A stretch of 64,000 bases of DNA from Brasenia schreberi (lineage: Eukaryota; Streptophyta; Magnoliopsida; Nymphaeales; Cabombaceae), in the NCBI GenBank assembly GCA_036023115.1, contig JAYKKT010000088.1, positions 4,096,001-4,160,000 on the forward strand. Reading direction: 5' to 3'. Below are positions 34,691 through 46,630 of the stretch, piece after piece (the first letter of the stretch is position 1; each line of letters opens with the position of its first letter). The translations under genes were made by a program, and so were the position numbers. The notes beneath the pieces were generated by a model that did not search any database, was not told where the DNA came from, and was given only the letters and a program-made list of their open reading frames with translations.

Positions 34691-37600
34691 ACAAGCCTGC
34701 TTAACATGGATTTGCAACCTGGTAATAGTAACCCTGGAACCCTTGTCGTCTCCACAAAATCTAACTTCACATCAAAATGATGAATTCTTTGATAAACATC
34801 ATCCAGCCAAAGCCATCATGCTGTTTCAGCATATCAGGCTTGTGGCCGACCGGCACTCCCGATAGATGAATAATAGTAACACTTCTATCTCTTCTAGACT
34901 TGAAGCAAATCCTGCTCGCTGAATGTTGCCAACTACTGCTCTGTTTTCTCTAATTGATATCATGAATTATATCTTTTAGGCAAGAAATTAAAGCTTGTCA
35001 CTGTTGCCTCGAGATTAATAAGGTCGAGCTCTAAGGACACCAAGATCATCCCTTCTTTTCTGATTAGAGAAATAGTATAGACACCAATTCCCATACCTTG
35101 AGCCATCGAACATAACCGGTAAGTCTGCGGTTATCATATTATGTTCTACTTCTAAAGGATCAGTGTCTATTATGTGCTACTTCTAAAGGACAAGTAGCTT
35201 TTTGAGAGGGTAATGTTTTAAATCAAAAGAGCACAATTTGAATGTCACTTGACTAGCCTATCCTCGAGACCTAGGCGGCCACGGCCAAGTAGGTACTGTA
35301 AGGGCATTGCAGATTGAATGTACATGTGTATAGAAAGCCAGGAGAAAGAGTACCAAATGAACTCAGTGGAACAATACAGCATTACTCTTGCTGCTTGGCC
35401 TTCCTTTTGGAATGCTTCTTGAGAATTCCTAAATGGCGGACCATTTGCCACTAGAAAGATTAACATCAGCTTCACCTGAATAAATACCAGTGCCAAAACA
35501 TTAGAAAGATTAATCAGTGCCACAACTCCATCAATATTTGAAATGACACACCAAATAACTAAATACATAGAGATGAAATTGGACCAAAACAATAGAATGA
35601 CACATTTAATGCTAACAATAATCATTACAGTGTGCGTTTCTTTCGATAGTTAAGTCGGCTAAGAATAAGCACTTTACAGAACTTTCTTCCACCGTCAACA
35701 TAATTTCTATCTTAATTGTATCGGGACAGGCAACAGTATAGCTCCTAACAGAACAAACTGCTGCATCAACAAACAATCACTGATATCAGCTGCATAAACT
35801 CGAATCGATTCATCACGTATTTCTACGTTTAAGTTGTACTGCAGCAAGGAGAGCTTTGCCACTTGTCAAAGCCATAATCACGTAGTTTCTCTGCCAATCC
35901 CTCCCAGGAATAAACATCATCACAATTAGTTTCCGGTAAAGTGAGTGCAGTGCAGTATACATACTTTCTGCTGTGTGTGTCTTAAAGAAGGGGAGAGAGA
36001 GAGAGAAAGAAAGAAAGAATCCCGAAAATGTTGCCAGAATTTTTGTGAACTAGCAAATATCTCCTATTTGAATCCATTAAATTGAATAGTGTGGAACAAA
36101 TTCAGCTGTCACTTTCTAGTATAAATTTCACGATATTAGCCAGTCTTTAATTATACATATCTAAGGTCCAGTATCTTATTTTATTACCTAAGCCCAATAT
36201 AAAGTTCCTTCGTGATTCAATTTTAAAAGCTTCCTTTTGTTGGCAAGATTTACCATCCTTGTAGAAAACTACATATTGGTTTAACTGGGGACCTGTGATT
36301 AGGTAAGTTCGAGATGGCATTTTATATATTGAAGTGTTTGACTTTCAAAACTTTTTAAGTTTGATCTTTCTTTCAGTATCATGAAATCTGATGCGTGAAG
36401 ATAAACGTCCCATTCTGTGTCAAACCAATTATAAGACAGGATAAGATGTAGGTATAAGGAAGCTCTTCCGAACATTGCCCCAAGTATAACTCACTCAGAA
36501 AAGCAAAGACGCCATCTGCTGCAAAAGATGAAATGTTTGATGAGTAGCAAATGAAAGGTGGTTTGAGTGCCTCTACTGATCAATACTCTACTGATTATGG
36601 CATCACGACAATGGATCAATACTCTACTGATCATCAGCTGAATAACTCTCGGTTATAAAGTTACTCTGTTTCCAATTAGAGCTGCTCTTACTATCAGTAA
36701 TTTTGCAGCATTGAGCAGATGGTTCTTTCTTTCTATCGAATGTCATTCTACCTTCTTGATATCTTAATTTTCTGTACTGGTTGGGATCTTGCCTAACCCC
36801 ATCTTGGTAATCCAAAAGAAAAGCAAAGAAAGTTGATAGATTTGTTTACAGGACAATGGTGTGTTCCGTGTATTTAATACATTCATATTAATAATAACAT
36901 TTACTAGTTTAAACTATTGGATGGTTTAAGAGACGTTAATTTGCCTCAAGATAGGATTGTTTAAGATAGTGTCCATAGTCATTTATTTCTACAATGTTGA
37001 TATGATTTCTCTGAGGCCCGTGAGACTAGTATCTGCTCTAAGTACTCCTGGCTGCAGAAAATCTGAACAACGTGTGTTGCATGGGTAGATGGTTGACAGT
37101 TGCAACAGCCATCAAGAGAATGGACATAGAGAACCTTGAGAAACGAACAAGGAACTATCAAGCACAAAAACAATCACAAACCACAGGAGACATTGTTTAC
37201 GTGGTTTGGTGAGAGCTAATGTCACACTTCCTACTCAATGGTCATTACAAAGAAAAACTTACAATCAACTACAAAAGTGTCAGCCGCTTTATATATTTAT
37301 AGTAAATTTTACCATAGAAATGATTGCCTGATTTGCTTATTTATTGATGACATGCCCATTTTTTTTCGTGGTTTAAAAGAAGTTAGAAAACCAATTTTCA
37401 CATGAAAATCATGGGAGAAGCAAATTACATGAATAACAAGAGGGGAAATAATATAAGTCTGTCATAATTGCATTATATTGAGAATGTTCTAAAGAAATCT
37501 GATCACTTTGATTGTTATCCTATCTCTTCTCTATTTGACGCATAGTACCAAAGGGTGCTCATATCTTAATTATAATATGATAAGTCATTGGATCCTTAAT

Positions 37601-38864
37601 ATATGTTATGACATGTACTCAACTTGATGTTGCACATGTAATGGGCAGATTGAGTTGGTATCTAGGTAAGGACCAATAGCATGTACTATGTTCATTGAGT
37701 ATTAAAATACTTGAAAGAAATTTAACTATAGATTAGACTATAGTGAAACTCATTCAATTTTAAAAGATATTCATATGCTAGTTGAGTTAGTTACTAAGAA
37801 TATCATACTTCTACAAGTGGTTGGATATTCACTATTAGTGGAGGTGGAGTTCGTTGGAGTCTCAAGAAACAAATATGCATAGCTGACTCCACTATGACCA
37901 CTGAATTCATAACTTTAATTATGGTAAGAAAAAAATAATTAAGACATATGTATGACCAAAGACTATGACAGCTATATCAATGAACCATGATATCCCTATT
38001 TGTATAAGATCATATGTAAATCATCTAGATCTATCCTTTGATGAAAGGTCTAATAGGAGATTTGAAAAAAAAAAAATCAATCAAGAGCCTAAGCATGTGT
38101 GATCGTTAATGGTGGAACATCGACTCACACCAAGTCATGAGTTCAATAATTTCAAGTACATTAACTAAAAATCCAAAGGTAAAGCTACTCGGTCCCATAA
38201 AGTATTTTGAAACTCTGAGATACTGTTATCAAATGTATAAAATGTTTAAAGCGATGAATTTTCGAATATATTTTAAAGATAGTGCAGGATTATGAGGGAG
38301 GTGTTCCAAAAATAATTGAGTAAAGAATAATGAATACTCATGAAATAATATATTTGAGTTGCTAGTGTCACGAGAAACCAAATTGTAACGATTATTTGGA
38401 TGCCAACCAAACGATGGGTAAAGTTGAGATTTCTGATCATAAATGAAAGGATCAGCTCAAAAGGCCATAACATGATCATGAATACAAGAGCCTTCAATAA
38501 CTTAGTGGCAGCTTGCCTGTTCAGCCAATTCAAAACACTTTCTCAAGTTTCTCAAATCATTAGGGGCTTCTAGTTATGACTTTGTGTGGATAACCACAAG
38601 TCATAACCGATCAGTAACTTGGTGTACTTGCACCAAGGCCCATTGAGTGTACATGTTGCATGAAGGGAAAGAGCCTTAGTGACAGCCTTTGTCATTACTT
38701 GGAGGGCATCACGTTTCATGAAGGAAAAGAGCCATAATGATGGCTTTTATCTTCATTTTCGTCCCAAAGAACCAAAAGAAAAGCGGCTGAAGTTAAACTT
38801 TGAAAACCTTTTAAAAGTCTTATTTTAAAATTAATCAAAATTACAACTCCTTATTTTAATTTAA
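34691..38864. other. Long non-coding stretch, copy 1
   Basis: This is collinear with 50330-54317 in copy 2 (from 34882 on) at near identity. Short open frames occur but show no domain or consistent splicing. It includes GA/AAAG-rich DNA at 35992-36019. No gene was recognised. Confidence 0.5.
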
Positions 38865-41800
38865 TGGTGTTGTGTTTGACTCAACTCCGCTCATGTAAGG
38901 GATCACCCTTGCATTGCCGGTCCCAAGCCCGGATAAAGGAGGAGGGTTGTGTTAGGCTTCCGACAGCCAGCGTAAAACTTCGTCGGATTTCTACAACATG
39001 GATTACAAAAATTATGAGCATTGCTTTGGGGCGTCCCCGCCTAGCGACGTGCTGCAGAGCCCGAATGCAGTAAGAAGTAAGCAAGGGCCACTACATTTTC
39101 GCCCGAATGTAGTGAATCAATTGCAGAGAGGGTTCCCACATCATGGACGGGTGTGGGTAAAGAAGTTAGTCCCGCTATATTGCCGCCCGAATGTAATGAA
39201 AAATTTTCAGAGAGGGTCTCCGCATTTTGATTATGGACGGATGCGGGGGGTAAGGAAGCTAGTCCTAGATAATAAGATTCGTATTGGTTCTTGGAATATT
39301 GGAATATTATCGGGTAAGCTAATGGAGGTGGTAGATACTATGATTCGGAGAAATATTCATATTCTATGTTTACAAGAGACAAAATGGGTTGGAGAAAAAG
39401 CAAAGGAGATAGAGGATACATGTTTTAAATTATGGTACTCAGGTAAAGAAAAGGCCCGAAACGGAGTTGGTATTATCATAAATAAAGATTTAAAGGAAAG
39501 TGTAGTAGACATACAACGATATGGTAACCGAATCATGACATTGAAATTAGTGTTAGGAGTAGAGGTTTTGAATATAGTTTGTGCTTACGCACCCCAAGTA
39601 GGACTAGAAGATAGTATAAAGACAGTTTTTTGGGAAGAGTTAGATAAGGTGTTTCAAAAGATTCCACAAAGGGAGATGATTTGTTTAGGAGGAGATTTAA
39701 ATGGACATGTCGGTAAAGAGGCATTAGGATATCAAGGGATTCATGGAAACTTTGGTTATGGGGATATAAACGAGGAAGGTAGGGAGATTTTAAATTTTGC
39801 TATGTCATTTGATCTCTTTATAGTCAATACAATCTTCAAAAAACGAGATGAACATTTAATTACTTATAAGAGTGGCTTATCACAAACACAAATTGATTAC
39901 TTTATTTGTAGAAAAAAAGATAGAGCGTGTTGTAAAGATTGTAAGGTAATTCCAAGAGAAAGCTTAACCACCCAACATCGACTTTTAGTTATGGATTTAC
40001 AAAAAAAAAAATGGACAAAGAAGAAAAGAGTGCATCGAGCTATTCGGACTAAATGGTGGAACCTCAAAAGCGAGAAAGAAGATATATTTAAACAGAAAGT
40101 CCTTCAAGGAGATGTTTGGAATTATGTTGGCACACCCTCTGATATGTGGAACAATATGGCTATACATATTAGGAAAGTGGCGAAAGATGTGTTAGGAGTA
40201 TCTAAGGGAGGTGTACCGGCACAAAAAGAAGCTTGGTGGTGGAGTGAAGTAGTACAAAATAAAATCAAGGCAAAGAGGGCATGTTACAAATTACATTATG
40301 CTAAGAAAACTAGTGAAACTTTAGAAGCTTATAAGAAAGCAAAGAAGGAAGCAAAAAAGGCCGTTAGTGAAGCAAAAGCTAAGATTTGGGAGGACTTATA
40401 TAAAAAACTCAACTCAAAAGAGGGTGAAAGAGATATTTTTAGGATAGCTAGGGCTAGAGATAAGAAAACTAAAGATCTTAATTATGTTAGATGCATAAAA
40501 GACGAGGATGAAAAAATTCTAGTGGCAAATGATGATATAAGAAATAGATGGAAAAACTATTTTTATAATCTTTTTAATGAAAATAAGGATGTTAGTTTTA
40601 GTTTAGGAGATTTAGCCAAGTCAGAAAAGTATATAAACCACAATTTCTACCGACGTATTCAAAAGAATGAAGTCAAAGAGGCTCTTAAACATATGAAGAG
40701 TGGTAAATCGGTAGGACCAGATAATATTCCTATAGAAGTTTGGAAAATACTAGGAGAAATAGGAATCACTTGGCTCACAAGACTATTTAATGAAATATGG
40801 AAAAACCAAAAGATGCCCGAGGAATGGAGAGCAAGTACACTTATACCTGTATATAAGAACAAGGGAGACATTCAAAATTGTTCAAATTATCGAGGTATCA
40901 AGTTAATGAGTCATACTATGAAATTATGGGAAAGAATTATCGAACGTAGGTTAAGACAAGTATCAAGTACAACAGAGAACCAATTTGGATTTATGCCAGG
41001 TAGATCTACTATTGAAGCGATCCACCTTTTGAGACGTCTTATGGAACATTTTAGAGCAAAAAAGAAAGACCTTCACATGATATTTATTGATCTAGAAAAA
41101 GCTTATGATAGGGTACCGAGGGAGGTTCTTTGGAGAACTTTTGGAAAAAAGAGGTATCCCGTTGACATATATTAACCTTATAAGAGACATGTATGATGGT
41201 GCAAAAACATGTGTGAGGACTCATGAAGGAATGACAGACTTCTTTGAAGTTAATATTGGGTTACATCAAGGATCAACTTTAAGTCCATACTTATTTATAA
41301 TGGTGATGGATGAGTTAACAAAACATATTCAAGATGAAGTACCTTGGTGTATGTTATTTGCAGATGACATTGTATTAGTGGAGGAGTCTAAGGAAAAAGT
41401 TAATAGAAAATTAGAACTATGGAGAGAAATATTAGAAAACAAGGGCCTCCGACTTAGTAGAACAAAGACAGAATATATGGAATGTAAGTTTGATCATTTG
41501 GCTACTTCACAGGACATAGAAATTAAAATTGGCACATATTGCATTCCCAAAAGGAAAGTTTTAAATACCTAGGGTCAATTTTTCAAAGTGATGGAAGAGT
41601 TGATGGAGATGTTACACATAGAATTAATGCTGGTTGGTTAAAATGGAGAGGAGCATCAGGTATTCTTTGTGATAAGAAGATACCATTAAAATTAAAAGGT
41701 AAATATTATAGAGCAGCAGTTAGGCCTGCCATGTTTTATGGTTCTGAGTGTTGGGCAGTTAATCATCAACATGTACAAAAGATGTCTGTGACAGAAATGA

Positions 41801-42188
41801 AGATGTTGAGATGGATGAGTGGTCATACAAGAAAAGACCGTATATATAATGAGGTTATTAGAAACAAATTAGGAGTGGCACCAATAGAGGATAAAATGAG
41901 AGAACATCGTTTAAGATGGTTTGGACATATAGAAAGAAGATCAAAAGAAGAACCTGTAAGAAGGTTAGAAAAACTAAATTTGGAAAGTATTAAAAGAGGT
42001 AGAGGACGACCACAAAAGTGTTGGAAAGAAACAATAAAGAATGATCTAGCTTATTGGGAGTTAACTGCTAACATGGCACATGATAGGGATCTGTGGAAAC
42101 AAAGAATCCATGTAGCCGACCCCGTCTAGTATGGGAAAAGGCTTAGTTGTTGTTGTTGTTGTTGTTGTTGTGGTGTTGTGTTTGACTC
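38865..42188 (+). mobile_element. Near-full-length RTE-clade LINE with 18-bp target duplication
   Basis: The element spans 38883-42170 (3,288 bp) and is flanked by a perfect direct repeat TGGTGTTGTGTTTGACTC at 38865-38882 and 42171-42188. The same sequence occurs once, uninterrupted, at 54318-54335 in copy 2: the empty pre-integration site. It ends in (TTG)n instead of poly(A), as RTE elements do. The 5' end has a 115-bp leader whose start matches the LINE fragment at 45817. The copy looks young: clean flanks and no degradation apart from two frameshifts in the coding frame. Confidence 0.97.
38998..42129 (+). pseudogene. RTE LINE polyprotein: APE endonuclease plus reverse transcriptase (two frameshifts)
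   Basis: Three overlapping frames (38998-41175, 41105-41572, 41539-42129) together make one polyprotein. Order: short leader; APE-like endonuclease from about 39270 ([37 protein letters not shown]); basic linker; reverse transcriptase from about 40640 ([62 protein letters not shown], catalytic FADDIV); C-terminal domain ending HVADPV just before the stop. The first break is one surplus T in a T-run at about 41133-41136; the second is an indel by the A-run at about 41550. No in-frame stops occur otherwise. It normally nicks DNA and copies its own RNA at the target. This copy cannot make the whole protein, though its endonuclease and half of its RT remain open. Confidence 0.95.
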
Positions 42189-43059
42189 GATTGTTTTTGT
42201 ACAATGAAAGAGTTTATTGCATCCTAAAGTTATTCTGTAATATCCGTTATATCTAGTTGATTTGATGAATAAACTAGAGTGGTCTCTATCATGTCTTGAA
42301 GCTTTAATCTCCTTCTTCAAGGTGCTGAATCAATGTCTTGAGTGCTGACCTCTTAATAAGCAAGAAGCACATGGAAGAAGTCCACACCAACAGGTCCACT
42401 CTTGTTCATAAAGCATGATGAAATCCGATGTTCGTATTGGATCCAAATGACCATTGAATATCTCTTTCCCACAAAATGTGGTTTTTTAGCTGCATTATCA
42501 TATTTTGTTCTCCCTATGTGTGTATTCATGTGCAAAAAAAGTCTAGCTTTTCAATATCTAAAGAACAACGTAATCCACGGCTGGATGATGTTGATGCGCA
42601 TCAGTTGAGTGAGAACTTAGTTTGGCTCTTTTGCTTCAGACAAGCTTTAATTATTCCACTGCAGACCAAGGTTCAAGTAGGTCGCTTTTGCATATTTCGA
42701 TGCAGTAAATCTTCTTGGGGTGCTGGGGGCAAACAATCGTCTTCAGTAGACAGGAGGGAGTCATGGTTAGAACAAGAAACCAGACAACAATCAGAGGAAG
42801 AGCTTCTGTTCTTTGTAGAGGAGATTTCGAAGAGGCAGAGACCGAGGCAGATGTTGATTACGTTAGCAAATCTACTGGACAACAACGAAGTGTTTAAGGC
42901 AATCCCTTAGTAGCCTTAGTTTTACAAGAGCTCGTGAGAGCTCACAAACTGGATGCCATCTTTTTTATGGAGACTTTACTTTTAGCAAAGATGACTTTCG
43001 TAATGCCTTTAGTAAGGGGTGTACCAACATATCATTAGTTGCCATATATGAGGTTATAT
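42189..43059. other. Non-coding DNA between LINE and copia remnant, copy 1
   Basis: Collinear with 54336-55160. A + strand open frame (to 42910) also exists in copy 2, but all five differences noticed within it change amino acids, so it does not look like a conserved gene. Bases 42940-43059 probably include the last codons of the copia pol. Confidence 0.45.
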
Positions 43060-44815
43060 TTACTTTCTCCTAACCATATCATGAACATAGTGGTATTTAA
43101 CCATTATATGTTTCCTTTTAGAGTTATCAACTCTACTCCTTATTAGAGTAATTAATACATTGTTGTTACAATAAGTGATAGTTGGCTCGTTGACTATATT
43201 CAACTTCAAATCACATATAAAGTGGCTTATCTGGGTACTTGTTGTAGTCATACAACAAGCCACATACTCATCCTCTTCTGTATGCAATGCTACACATCCC
43301 TGTTTCTTATGTGCCTAAGAAACAACTCCACCTCTAAATAAGAATATTTGTCCATAGGTTAAGTTGTTATATTTGATCCCAACAAAAAACATGAGTATCC
43401 TACCACTTTCAATTCATTTAGTTAAAAGCAAAGTTTTAAATATTTTGTTTTTTTTGAGATATCTTAAAACTCTTTTCATAACTATCTAATATTATCAACT
43501 AAAATTACTTTGATATCTACTTACAAGACTAATAACAAAGCTTATATCAGGTTTTGTACACAATATAACATACGTCAATCTACTAATAGCTTATGTAAAA
43601 AGAACATTAGGCTTATCATCTCCCTCACCAGGACAATTTGCCTTACTTAATTTGACCCCAACGGATATAGATGCAGGCTTGCATTCACCCATTTTTAAAC
43701 TTCTTCAATATATAATTTATCTCTCTATCTTGACCTGGGCATAAGAGTTTAGGTTCTCTATCTCAAACAATCTTTATACCTTGGATATAAGATACTTCAC
43801 CCATATCATTCATTTCGAACCTTGAGTTTAACCATAACATAGTTTTGACAATCATCTTATTGTCATTCTCAGTCAACAATATGTCATATACATATAACGA
43901 TAAGATGATAAAGTAGCTCCCACTGTTCTAGACATAAACACATTGGTCAAGTTCATTAGTTACAAACCCAAGTTCAATTATGACATTTTAAAAAGTAAAA
44001 TATCATTTACGAGGCGATTGTTTAAGGCTATACAGAGATTTTTTTCAGCCTATATACTTTATTTTCTCGGCCTTTAACAATATATCCATCTGGTTGTTTC
44101 ATATATATGATTTCATCTAAATCTCCATTTAGAAAAATAGTTTTTACATATAATTTACGTAAATCTAAATCATAATATGCTAAAATTGTCAAAATTATTC
44201 TTATGGATAAAAATTTTACAACAAAAGAATATGTCTCAACGTAATTTATCCCTTCCTTTTGTGAAAAACCTTTTGCAACCAACCTCGCCTTAAACTTGTC
44301 GATAGACTCATCAACTTTATATTTCTTTTTCAAAACTCATTTATATCCTATTCCTTTCCTTCCTTTTGGCAAATCAGTTAATTCCCAAGCTTGGTTTTTC
44401 TCAATGAATTAAATTTCCTCATCCATAGTATTTTCCTAGTTTGATGATTCAGTTTAGTCAATAGCTTACTGATATATCAAGTTAACAGTCGGCTCACCTA
44501 AATTTATTGAATTGCACACTTCGTCTCAAAGGTAAGCGTGATAATCCTTTAAGAAGGATGATGTGATTCTAGGTCTTTTGTCTACTTAAAGTTTCAGTTT
44601 GTTCAGGAAGATCATCATTTTGGTTCAAATGATGGTAGATCTAAATCTACTATATCGTCAATATATTATTCATCATTTTCAAGAATATTATTCTTAGTGT
44701 CCTCTAAGAACTCGTCATCCCTACTTTCTATTAATCAATGTTCCTTATGATAAAATTGATATCATTTAGATCATTTAAGATATCCAATAAATATACATCT
44801 CAAGGACTTATTGTC
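43060..44815 (-). pseudogene. Ty1/copia pol fragment (RT-RNase H), truncated at the duplication junction
   Basis: On the - strand 44333-44028 encodes a copia reverse transcriptase start (KFKARLVAKGFSQKEGINYVETYS, then AYYDLDLRKLYVKTIFLNGD and IYMKQPDGYIV). The catalytic YVDD is degraded to YVYD near 43890. 43287-43060 encodes the RNase H end (EDEYVACC, KHIMVKYHYVHDMV). Upstream pol domains are missing because the sequence stops at the tandem junction (44815). In copy 2 the same pol continues. Stops and frameshifts make it inactive. Confidence 0.88.
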
Positions 44816-45301
44816 AAAACATGTTAAATGAACTCCATGTTGCAACTTTATCAGAGAGAAAGAACAATTTGCCTTTTATGAAATGTGGAAGTTTGCATGT
44901 AAATTCAACCTTTTCAATTAATGACAAGTGGTCCATTAAAATAGGGAAATGCCGTGAAGCCATTTGCTTTAATTAACTAATTGGGTGATCTTCAAAGTAC
45001 ATTCCAATAACCAAAAGCAAGACTCATCCCATGCACACCATGGTTGTTAATCCTAAGTTGGATCTTGCATTCCTACGATCTCATAATCTCGCGACCCCTT
45101 TGTTGTCATGAACTTATGATCCGTATGATATTATGTTGAAGACGATCCCAATATACAACATGCAATTATTTTCTAGGAATGAATTTCATATTCTCATGAA
45201 ATATCATCAACCATACTAGGCAATAAAAAGAGAAAATTTGTATGGTAACCATAGAAGTATAAGATTCTCATGATATGAATCATATAATTCTTATATATAC
45301 A

Positions 45302-45335
<34 letters not shown>
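45302..45335. repeat. (AT)n microsatellite
   Basis: About 33 bp of AT dinucleotide, the counterpart of 26544-26592. Confidence 0.95.
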
Positions 45336-45338
<3 letters not shown>

Positions 45339-45486
45339 GAAAACAAGATCCTACCCATTTCTAACATGTTCATTATTATCATTAAATTTTTAGAACATTA
45401 GTATAATTTAAAAAGTTTTAAAGGTATTTTAAAAATATTATTATATTCATCTATTCGAAAAGTGATGGTGAGCATGAGTGAACAAT

Positions 45487-45554
<68 letters not shown>

Positions 45555-45770
45555 CATGCGTAAGAAACTAAATTCTGTCCGTAATGATGCTATTCACTCA
45601 TGATCGATCATTATTTTCATTGATATTATCATTGTTTTTAAGTGACACTATAATATTAAAGATTATAAGAGTATTTGAAAAATTATGAAAGACCGTCTTA
45701 TTATGCTCATGCCGTAAAAAATAGTAATCGAGCATGAGTAAACCGTATGAATCATGGGTAGGATTCACTT
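45336..45770. mobile_element. AT-rich MITE-like element, copy 2
   Basis: GATCCTACCCAT at the left and ATGGGTAGGATTC at the right form an inverted repeat of about 11 bp, better kept than in copy 1. It is split by a (TA)n(GT)n tract at 45490-45560. Non-coding. Confidence 0.55.
45490..45560. repeat. (TA)n(TG)n compound microsatellite
   Basis: About 50 bp TA then about 16 bp TG; shorter than the counterpart in copy 1. Confidence 0.95.
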
Positions 45771-45771
45771 C

Positions 45772-45814
<43 letters not shown>

Positions 45815-45816
45815 GG

Positions 45817-45942
45817 AACTTTGTCCATGTAAGGGATCACCCTTGCATGGTCGGTCCCAAGCCCGTATAAAGGAAGAGAGTTGCGTTAGGCTTCCGATAG
45901 CCAACGTAAAACTTTGTTGGATTTTTATACCGTGGATCACCC
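45817..45942 (+). mobile_element. RTE LINE 5'-end scrap (copy 2 only)
   Basis: It matches the first ~125 bp of the LINE at 38883 (AACT start, CATGTAAGGGATCACCCTTG, GTCCCAAGCCC, GTTAGGCTTCCGA) with about 10-15% divergence. It begins at the same 5' base as the full element. It is cut off by a gypsy fragment 3' of it and is absent from the matching place in copy 1. LINEs usually lose their 5' ends, so a 5'-only piece implies later deletion. Confidence 0.85.
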
Positions 45943-45954
45943 TTTTGTTTCTGC

Positions 45955-46630
45955 ACTTGAGGGTTGATGTGCGTAGATCCTTTCCAGCCTAGATTCATTC
46001 ATGGATATGATTCCAAGAAGGCACCTCATGAGAGTTTTTGCGGTGCCATGATGTTATCCGTGATGTAGTTGAAGGACATCATTCGAAAGGGTTGTTATAC
46101 CCTTCTTATGTTTGTATAAGAGGAGGATGGGTCGACTTATGCTTTGAGTGGGAGCATTCCATTAGAAATTTCTATGGTCTTTGAGGAGTTCTAGGACTAG
46201 TTTAGCTTTCCAAGAAGCTCTCTCTCCTTATTGAGAGACAGACCATATGGTCGAACTCATCCCTTAAGGCAAAACCTAACAGCCATCCCACTTATCGCAT
46301 GAATCCATTAGAGTTGGGAGAGCTCAGAAAGCAGGGATAGTACAACCATCCAAGTCTCCTTTTGGATCATCGTTCCTATTTCAGAAGAATGCCGATAGGT
46401 CCTTGAGGATGCCTGCCGATAGGTCCTTGAAGATTGTTACCCATTACCATTATCCACAGATTTGTTTGATCACCATAGTGGAGCTTGCTGGTCTCCATTT
46501 TTGGTATCGATAGGTGCAAGTGATGCTTGGCGATGAGGTGACAACCGCTATGGTGATGTAGTATGGGTATATGAGTTCTTGGTTATGCCCTTCAGGCTGA
46601 CCAATGCACCCACAACATTTTATCAACACA
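45955..46630 (+). pseudogene. Ty3/gypsy reverse transcriptase fragment, + strand (copy 2)
   Basis: On the + strand, across frames: the linker leading into the RT at about 46245-46330, then QPSKSPFGSSFLFQK near 46340-46388, a YPLP..DLFDHHSGA block near 46440-46490, and YEFLVMPFRLTNAPTTF near 46570-46622. These are successive gypsy RT motifs. A short duplication (GCCGATAGGTCCTTGA twice, 46391-46432) and stops disable it. The homologous stretch in copy 1 lies on the opposite strand (27600-27120). Confidence 0.85.

Larger units (their letters stand above)
26040..44815 (+). repeat. Tandem segmental duplication, copy 1 (18.8 kb)
   Basis: This stretch is collinear with 44816-56964. Homology begins at AAAACATGT (26040 and 44816) and ends at CTTATTGTC (44815) or CTATTGTC (56964). 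Copy 2 therefore starts exactly where copy 1 ends: a direct head-to-tail duplication whose two joined ends share only 1 bp. Copy 1 is longer because of a LINE insertion (3,306 bp with target duplication), a 1,985-bp segment absent from copy 2, and a different gypsy arrangement. Confidence 0.95.

Noticed and set aside
38273..38533. - strand frame rich in hydrophobic residues (also 53676-53981)
   Set aside because: It looks like a membrane protein only because the DNA is AT-rich; no start context, domain or conserved partner exon.
42476..42910. + strand open frame of 144 codons, with a counterpart at 54562-55059
   Set aside because: All five base differences noticed between the copies in the shared part change the residue, the starts differ by indels, and there is no domain. 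This is not the pattern of a maintained gene.
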